Source of the DNA: Ramichloridium luteum
Lineage: Eukaryota > Ascomycota > Dothideomycetes > Mycosphaerellales > Dissoconiaceae
Direction: 5' to 3'
Length of the DNA stretch: 64,000 nt
NCBI GenBank assembly: GCA_002368545.1
Contig: MTSC01000021.1
Coordinates: 124,001 to 188,000, forward strand
Shown here one piece after another: positions 57,501 through 64,000 of this stretch (positions are counted from its first letter, which is position 1; each line of letters begins with the position of its first letter). The notes below the pieces were generated by a model, which made no database searches, had not been told where the DNA came from, and saw only the letters and a program-made list of their open reading frames with translations. The position numbers and the translations under genes were made by a program.

Positions 57501-58142
57501 GATCCACTCGACAGGATCCACACCGCAGCAGTAGTGAACCTCTCACATCATCACCCGACGTACGCGTGAGGGGCCTCCTGGACATCCAGCGAAAGCGCAC
57601 TCATCATATCACTGATCGACCGCATCCGGGCGCAGAAAAACGTCCTCCTGCCTCCTGGTTTTCAAGCCGCCACCTTGCCACGGATTCCTCTCCGGAGAAC
57701 TTACTCCAGAAAGAAGGCGATCATTCTTGCATTCCCGTCCAGGATTAAGGCACGCCCGCGCCCACCTTTTCGGAATTCATACACGCGCGTAATACTGCCC
57801 TCAGTGTGCGCCTTTTACTCCGCCCCGCGATTACTGCTGGTAGGCGGCCGCCCACTACGCGACCTCATCCGCAGACTAGTTCGACTTTGAGACCTTAAAC
57901 CTCAACCTCGCACAGGACGATCCGCAAATCGGCTGCACGCGGCCGACCACCACCACCACCATGCGTAAGTTCCTTTACTTCTACCTGGCATCTGACCAGC
58001 CTTCCCTCCTCTACAAACAGCACTCTCTGTGGGCCTCTCTCTACATCCAACATATACCCTCTCGAGCTTGCGACCCAAATGCGCCTGCAACCTCGCAGCC
58101 TCCACCCGCATCCTCCGCGTCACTGTGACGCCCCCGCACGAC
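54588..58142. other. 3.6-kb gene-poor region, VCX1 leader at right end
   Basis: No gene recognised at 54.6-57.0 kb; frames are short and overlapping. From about 57.25 kb the plus strand is C/T-rich, probably the VCX1 5' leader. A candidate 5' exon (ATG 57961, donor GTAAGT at 57965, acceptor ending 58020) joins in frame with the region before the ATG at 58143. Confidence 0.5.
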
Positions 58143-60104
58143 ATGCCATTGACCAAACATTTCCAAATAGACAGCATCAAAAAGGCTGCGCGTCGCAGCG
58201 CCTGGTATCTCGACGAGAACGATGGTCAAGGTGCCTACAACCCTTTCCGCCGCATGAACCCCCGCCCGCAACGACACCGGGACGAGGAGAATCAACTCCA
58301 CCACGCGACCACCGAGAACGATGTCCAGTCACCTCTGGAGGCGAAGCGCCAACACGACTTCACCAACAGCGATTACACAGCACCGGCGAAAGCAAGCACG
58401 TGGGCCGGATCCAATGGCGAAAGCGTGCCACCGCACAAGGTCTCCGATACTGAGCCGACGAGCGAGACGAGCGGTTCGACCGTCCTGACGACATCGCGGG
58501 CCGATGAGGAGAAAGCAGCCCCTGTGGGCGTCACAGATACTTCGGCCGGCCCGGTCGGCGCAGATGGCAAGGCGCGGAAACGGCGCGGCCGCAAGTTCTT
58601 CTCCAAGCTCGGTCTGAAGAAGAGTGAGGAGCAAACCGACGTCGACTACGCGGACAGGGACATGAGTAAGAAGCAGAAGGGTCCCCACAACCCCAACATC
58701 ACGATCATGAGCATGCTGCGGGCCGTCTTCGGCTCGTGGATCAACATCATGTTGCCCTTTGCGATCGTCGGTATCGTGCTGGGCAACATCAAGGACATGA
58801 ACAAGATCGTGGTTTTCTGCATCAACTTCGTCGGCATCATTCCGCTCGCCGCAATGCTGTCTTTCGCCACCGAAGAGCTGGCTCTGTATGTCGGCGAAGT
58901 CCTCGGCGGTCTATTGAACGCTAGTTTCGGTAACGCGGTCGAACTCATCGTCAGCATCATCGCCCTGTCGCAGGGCAAAGTGTTGATCGTGCAGACATCC
59001 CTGATCGGCAGTATGCTTTCGAACTTGCTGCTCGTGCTCGGCATGTGCTTCTTCTTTGGCGGCATCAACCGCGTGAGTCAGAAGTTCAATGTCACCGTTG
59101 CGCAAACCGCCGCCTCGCTGCTCGCCCTCGCCATCGGCAGTCTGATCATTCCGACCGCCTTCTCCATCGTGATCCCGGGCGATGGCGACGATGGCGTCAC
59201 CCCGCTCTCCCGCGGCACCGCCGTCTTGTTGCTCATCGTCTATGCCTGCTACCTCATCTTCCAACTGCGCACGCACGCCGACGTCTACAATGCCCCCAGC
59301 GAGAAGACCCCCAAGAAACCCAAAAAGGGCGAGAAGCAACCCGGCGAAGCACTGAACAGTCTGGTCGCTGGTGGTGCAGCCGCAGGCGCCGGGTTCTCTG
59401 GCGTCGCCGTCAACCAGTCCGAGCTCGTCGAGGAGCAAAAACGGCGCGCCTCAAAGGCGTCCAGCAAGGACTCCGACGATGATGACGAGCATGCCGAGAT
59501 CCCGCAGCTCACCCGCCTCGGCGCCCTCCTCACCCTCGCCGGCTCCACCGTCATCATCGCCCTCTGCGCCGAATACATGGTCTCGGCCATTGACGAGCTC
59601 GGCAAGGACATCTCCGAGGAGTTCATTGGCCTGATCCTGCTGCCAATCGTCGGCAATGCCGCCGAGCACGCCACCGCCGTCACGGTCGCCGTCAAGGATA
59701 AGATGGATCTGAGTATCGGCGTCTGTGTCGGCTCGAGTCTGCAGATTGCCCTGCTCGTCCTCCCGCTCATGATCCTGCTCAATTGGTTTGGTGTCGGCAG
59801 TCCTGCAGACTTGACTCTGAACTTTGATGGCTTCCAAGTTGCCGTGCTTTTCATTTCGAGTAAGTGCAGTTCCGAGAACCGAGGGTGATTATAACCACAT
59901 ACTGACTCTTCTCTCTTCAGTCATCTTGGTCAATTATTTGATTAACGACGGAGAGAGCCACTGGTTGGAAGGGGTAATGCTTAACGGTGAGTCCTACCGC
60001 ATGCGGATCAATGTCGTTATATTGCTGCTGACTTGGGGACAGTTACGTATCTCATCATCGCGATCGCGGCGTGGTTCTACCCGGCCACCGGCGTCGCCGG
60101 CTAG
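58143..60104 (+). CDS. VCX1: Vacuolar Ca2+/H+ exchanger, Vcx1/CAX family (614 aa)
   Basis: Exons 58143-59859, 59921-59986 and 60043-60104, with introns of 61 and 56 nt (GTAAGT and GTGAGT). It uses the vacuolar proton gradient to load Ca2+ into the vacuole. Residues 1-185 are hydrophilic (basic/acidic, Ser/Thr-rich), longer than in yeast Vcx1. The two CAX repeats follow. Repeat 1 holds G-N-A-V-E-L-I, and repeat 2 holds G-N-A-A-E-H-A, whose Glu residues sit in the ion path. Between them lies an acidic cytosolic loop (D-S-D-D-D-D-E-H). About eleven membrane segments can be counted. The last two short exons restore the final helices (I-L-V-N-Y-L-I-N-D-G and Y-L-I-I-A-I-A-A-W-F-Y-P). The start at 58143 is the first in-frame ATG of the main exon. 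An alternative 5' exon at 57961 would add about 42 residues. Confidence 0.92.
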
Positions 60105-61172
60105 GAGATTCAAAAAGTACAAGCAGATGGCGAAACTTTGCACTGGGCGATTTGTTACTTTTCCCGGGCGGGCGAGGCGTTCTTTTCTTTTTGCTTTTGG
60201 AACTTGACTTGTGTACAACAGAGTGCAATCTTTTCTTTTACGACACTTTTATTGGGCGGACACCGCGAGCCTGCGAGGACGGGAATTCATCAACTTCTAC
60301 ACTTCTTTCGCTTTAGAAAGAACGGGGCTCTCGCTTGGGAGGATCTAGCCTTCTCCCGGATGAGGGAGAGGGCGGAAGGTATACATCATGATACCCATCA
60401 TCATCGAGAATTTTCAATTTTCCTTATACTTTTCTCTTATACTCCATTTCAGCGTCATCGCAGTGCCGTTCGTTAGATCGCGTGCAGTGAGGTTGTTTCA
60501 CAGCGGAGGATGTGAAGAGAATACTCACCTTGAGATGAGGGGCGGTTGCACAGACTTCCGTTCAGTGAGATATTCTAGCAATTCAATGGGTAAGAGAAGA
60601 CGAGAGGTATTTTCGTACCTGACCGATCACACTCCGGTATTCATCGAGATACGGTCGTTTGTACAGTAAGACGTGGATAACCCTACCTTAACAGCGATCC
60701 TGACCCAGCGTTGAGAAATGATGCACCCCCACCTAGGGTAATGAAATACAATTACAATATCAATGGAGGGCGACTAATCAATCTCTTCTGAATCTATCCT
60801 ATGTGCCCGCGAATGGTATATCTGTAGGCTTTTCGAGGTTGGTTCGATGTCTCGCCGTGTCTATATTGATCATAGCACATATTGCACATTGATCCTTGCG
60901 CTGCCAAGGCTCGCAATGAGGGGCGCCTTGAGCTCCACTGTTACCACTTAACTATGATCGATAGGGTAAGTATGCTCCAGGGCTGTTCGTTTCTAAATGC
61001 CCTGTGTCTATTCCCCGGGCAGCCAACGTTGAGCCGAAAGCGCATTAAACGCTCAAAGTCAACCGCGCTCGACAACGAATAGTCTCTATCGTCGCTCGTA
61101 CAGAACACGTCAGGATAGCGCAGAGATCAAGTCGGAGGGCGGACCGCATTTAGACCTCGGCCGGAGTGCAAC
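60105..61172. other. VCX1 3' flank / GNAT promoter
   Basis: 1.1 kb, AT-rich in parts, no convincing gene. Confidence 0.5.
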
Positions 61173-62322
61173 ATGGCTAGCTCACCGGAGGTATTTTGGG
61201 AAGACGACAAGTATTTGATCCGTCCAGCAAAGAATCTGGACGAGATTCGATCGCAATGGTGGTCATGGATGCTATCACTGGGTTGGGTGCGTGTCGCTAT
61301 TGGTTTCAACGGTACGAATCCAGCGCTTTCGCTAACACACCGACACCAGGACCGCGGCTACTATGATCTCAATACTTACCTCGAGCCCTCGGTCGGCTGT
61401 GGGATGATTATATTGATCGAGAAAGCTTCACAGAAGCCGGTCGGTCAAGTGGCCGCAGCAATTAATGAGAACTCAACCGGCTGGGTTTCGATGTTCATCG
61501 TTGACGAGCCGCATCAAGGCAAGGGCCTGGGCCGCCAACTATTCAAGGCGGTGGAAGCAGACTTTGCGCGAAAGCATACGAAAATCGTCGGTCTCGATAG
61601 TGTCGTGGTTCAGAAACAAACCTGTGAGTGATCGTCCACACCATAGGCGGCATATTTATTGAGCTTGGGGCATAGATGAGCGACGGAGCTTCCAAGTTGC
61701 CGAGCAAGGGACAGTCAAGATCTTGACTCGCAGTCTCGCGCCCGACTATCCCCTGCCAGGCGAGCTTGCCCAACAAATCGTTGATTTACGACTTCTGCCA
61801 GCAGAGGTCTTGGCTCAGTCGGAGAAGCAATACACGGGCTTCTACCGGCCACAAATGTGGGCGCACTCAAACATATTTGAAAGGCCAGACACGAAGGGGT
61901 TTGCACTCGTATCGTCCGACAAGCCAGATAGTGTGGAACATCTTGTCGCTTGGACTTTGAATCGTCGATGCGCCAATGGCGTTCGGATTGGGCCTGTCTA
62001 CGCACGGGATGTGGAAAGTGCAAAGGCAGTACTGATAGCGGCCATGCGTGCGGCGACGGTTCAATCTATCAAGGAAGTCCCCATGCCAAATGTAGGACTG
62101 AGTGAGCTGTCAGAAGCAGAAATCGCCGAGAAAGCGACCTTGGGGACGGAGGTGTGGGGTGGCAATGCTGAAGCTTTGAAGGCGTTTGAAAGTCTCGGAT
62201 GGAAGGACAGTGGCTTTGAATACTATCGCATGTGGACGCATGGAAAAGCGACTCCCGAGCAGAGTGATGGGGGTATCGCTCATTCCGGCGTGTTTGCGAT
62301 CTTTGATGCCGCTGTGGGTTGA
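61173..62322 (+). CDS. Two-domain GNAT N-acetyltransferase (365 aa)
   Basis: Exons 61173-61623 and 61676-62322, with a 52-nt intron (GTGAGT...CATAG). Splicing gives Q-K-Q-T-Y-E-R-R-S-F and keeps the frame. The N-terminal GNAT domain (about 10-150) shows the acetyl-CoA pyrophosphate loop H-Q-G-K-G-L-G at 114-120, preceded by the strand W-V-S-M-F-I-V. The rest (about 175-365) looks like the second, YitH/HsdE-like acetyltransferase half (Acetyltransf_18 type) found in fungal and bacterial relatives, joined by G-L-D-S-V-V-V-Q-K. The family transfers acetyl from acetyl-CoA to amines, but the substrate of this fungal group is unknown. No targeting signal, so probably cytosolic. Confidence 0.85.
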
Positions 62323-62715
62323 CATTCCGGAAAGTAATGATTGTATTGGACGCCAAGATCGGCCCTCCGCCCATCTTCGACAGCTCCGTTTTCGATGTAG
62401 AATCAAAATATTGCAAAGTCTGTCATTCTCCCGTCAGCAGAGTAGAGATTCTGCTGGCGCAATCTTCATTCTCGCAGATTATTCCAGCTACCTGCATTGC
62501 GAGTGGCACGAAGATCGTCCTTTGCGGTCAGTCATTTGCGAGGAGTCGGTAGCTTGCGTGGCAGTCGTGGTCTCGCAAGCAAAGAACGGAAGGCCCCGCC
62601 GTGACAATCTTCAAACCCTCAAGCTACTAGCAACAATTTTTAGCCATACTAGCCAAATCCACCACGACTTATGATTCAGTGCTAGATCATCTCTATCTGG
62701 CAGCTGCTTTGCAGA
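62323..62715. other. Spacer GNAT / importin-9 gene
   Basis: About 390 bp, no gene seen. Holds the promoter of the importin gene. Confidence 0.55.
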
Positions 62716-64000
62716 ATGGAAGAGCAACTGGTCCGTCTCCTCAGCGAGACACAGTCCGCTCAGGAACCTGTTCGACGGAACGCCGAGTGGCAACTAAAGC
62801 AACTGAATGCCAATCCGGACTTCCCTCTGGGTTTGACCTCCGTTGGTTCTCACTCTGAGGTCCCAGTCGACGTTCGACAAGCTGCGCTCTTGTATCTCAA
62901 AACTTTTGTGTTAGCCTGCTGGTCACCGCAACTCGACGAGTTCACGGGGCCTATCTACGCGGACGACGCGAAGAAGGCACAAATCCGCCAGCAACTCCTT
63001 GATCTTGCCCTTGGCGGACATAATGAGCGGAAGATTGAAAGTGCGGCCAGCCTGGTCGTGAGCAAGATCGCCAATGTCGACTTCCCGGACGAGTGGCCGA
63101 ATCTGCTTCCGACCCTACTCAACATCGTGGCCACCGGTGCCGATGGTCAACTGCATGGCGCGTTGAAAGTCTTGAACGAGCTCGTCGACGATTGCTTCAA
63201 CGAGGACCAGTTCTTTTCGGTGGCACGGGACCTGGTCAAAGTCGTCTATGATGTGGCTGTTAATACGAGCCGTAAGCCGATCCTGCGCGCGTTGGCCATC
63301 TCCGTCTTCCGATCTTGCTTCGACACCCTCGAGATGGTCATGGAGGATCACAAGGCCGAGGTCAAGGCTTTTGCCGAAGAAGCACTGAGTGGATGGATTC
63401 CATTCTTCCTTGACACATTGAAATCACCGCTGCCGCCCGCACCAGAGGAAGGCCAAGACGCAACGGAGCAAGGAGACTTCTATCGAGGCTCGGTAGCCCT
63501 TAAGCTGCAGACCGTCAAGGTTCTGATGCGTATTCGAACCATTTTTCCAACGATGTTGTCCCCTCAATCGCCCGAATTCTTCTCGGCTACCTGGCATGAG
63601 CTGTCGACTTTACAAGCGCAGTACCAGAGCATGTACATTGAGGATGATCGCCAAGGCCGCCTGGAGGACGCCGATGGCCTGCCGTACACTCTCGATTTCC
63701 TGGTGCTCGAAGAGCTTGACTTTATGCAAGCATGTCTGCGGGCGCCGCCGGTGCGAAAAGAACTCGAGGCTCAAGTGGCCGCCGGAACTGGTGCATCGTG
63801 GATCTCTGACGTTATCAAGATTGCTGTCGCCTACGCTCAGATCACCATTGAGGAAGAAGGTCTTTGGGACATCGATGTGAATGTGTTCCTCTCGGAAGAA
63901 GTCAGCGTGACGGCGAACTACACCCCACGATCTGCATGTGGTGACCTGGTCATCAAACTTGGCGATTGGCTTAGTAGCGTGACCATTGACGGCTTGCTGA
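62716..64000 (+). CDS. KAP114: Importin-9/Kap114-type karyopherin beta, N-terminal part (3' truncated by window edge)
   Basis: ATG 62716 opens a frame still running at base 64000 (428 codons, no intron seen). The N-terminal importin-beta domain is visible: R-R-N-A-E-W-Q-L-K-Q-L near residue 20, V-R-Q-A-A-L-L-Y-L-K-T-F, and A-A-S-L-V-V-S-K-I-A-N-V-D-F-P-D-E-W-P-N-L-L-P near 115-140, which is characteristic of the Kap114/importin-9 group among HEAT-repeat karyopherins. Following helices (G-A-L-K-V-L-N-E-L-V-D-D) are HEAT-like. It imports histones H2A/H2B, TBP and other nuclear cargos in a Ran-GTP-dependent way. Family members are about 1000 residues, so more than half lies beyond the window. 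Confidence 0.85.
   Translation, partial: MEEQLVRLLSETQSAQEPVRRNAEWQLKQLNANPDFPLGLTSVGSHSEVPVDVRQAALLYLKTFVLACWSPQLDEFTGPIYADDAKKAQIRQQLLDLALGGHNERKIESAASLVVSKIANVDFPDEWPNLLPTLLNIVATGADGQLHGALKVLNELVDDCFNEDQFFSVARDLVKVVYDVAVNTSRKPILRALAISVFRSCFDTLEMVMEDHKAEVKAFAEEALSGWIPFFLDTLKSPLPPAPEEGQDATEQGDFYRGSVALKLQTVKVLMRIRTIFPTMLSPQSPEFFSATWHELSTLQAQYQSMYIEDDRQGRLEDADGLPYTLDFLVLEELDFMQACLRAPPVRKELEAQVAAGTGASWISDVIKIAVAYAQITIEEEGLWDIDVNVFLSEEVSVTANYTPRSACGDLVIKLGDWLSSVTIDGLL

Overview
The window is nuclear DNA of a filamentous ascomycete (Pezizomycotina). A dothideomycete is my best guess, by inference only. Most introns are 52-65 nt with GTAAGT/GTGAGT donors. Genes are on both strands without operons. 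The content is typical of this group: a HET-domain incompatibility gene, a five-gene pyrimidine/mRNA-export/chaperone/ESCRT housekeeping block, and a pre-tRNA with an intron. The window opens inside one gene (MFS transporter) and closes inside another (importin-9/Kap114). One 100-N scaffold gap lies at 16617-16716.

Layout. 1-4.4 kb: MFS transporter 3' end, a small Cys/His-rich unknown protein, and an alpha/beta hydrolase. 4.4-21.9 kb: mostly gene-poor DNA with one convincing gene, a Tyr/Pro-rich protein with a helical C-terminal domain (11.2-12.5 kb). 21.9-28.4 kb: an intronless KCS1-type inositol hexakisphosphate kinase, a tRNA-Ile(UAU) with a 41-nt intron, and a secreted nucleoside-hydrolase-like protein. 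28.9-46.1 kb: dense housekeeping block with URA2-type CPSase/ATCase, a secreted protein of an unnamed ascomycete family, a four-exon aldehyde dehydrogenase, YRA1/ALY, SBA1/p23, and VPS24. 46.1-53 kb: accessory-looking island with a 16-bp minisatellite, a 49-bp-arm foldback, a frame-broken Lys/Ala-rich gene and a broken HET-ankyrin gene. 53.2-64 kb: a Cys-rich single-pass membrane protein, a VCX1-type Ca2+/H+ exchanger, a two-domain GNAT protein, and the importin-9 N-terminus.

The gene models with introns (URA2, ALDH, YRA1, SBA1, VPS24, Cys-rich protein, VCX1, GNAT) were built by hand from splice sites. Each preserves the reading frame, and most restore family-typical junction residues. The two most interesting points are the URA2 fusion, which appears to lack the whole inactive dihydroorotase-like domain, and the YRA1 gene, whose RRM is split by a 689-nt intron when other introns here are about ten times shorter. 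The second recalls the long autoregulatory intron of budding-yeast YRA1. The HET-ankyrin gene and the repeats beside it form the only island that looks actively eroding or rearranging. No CRISPR, rRNA, or intact transposase was seen.
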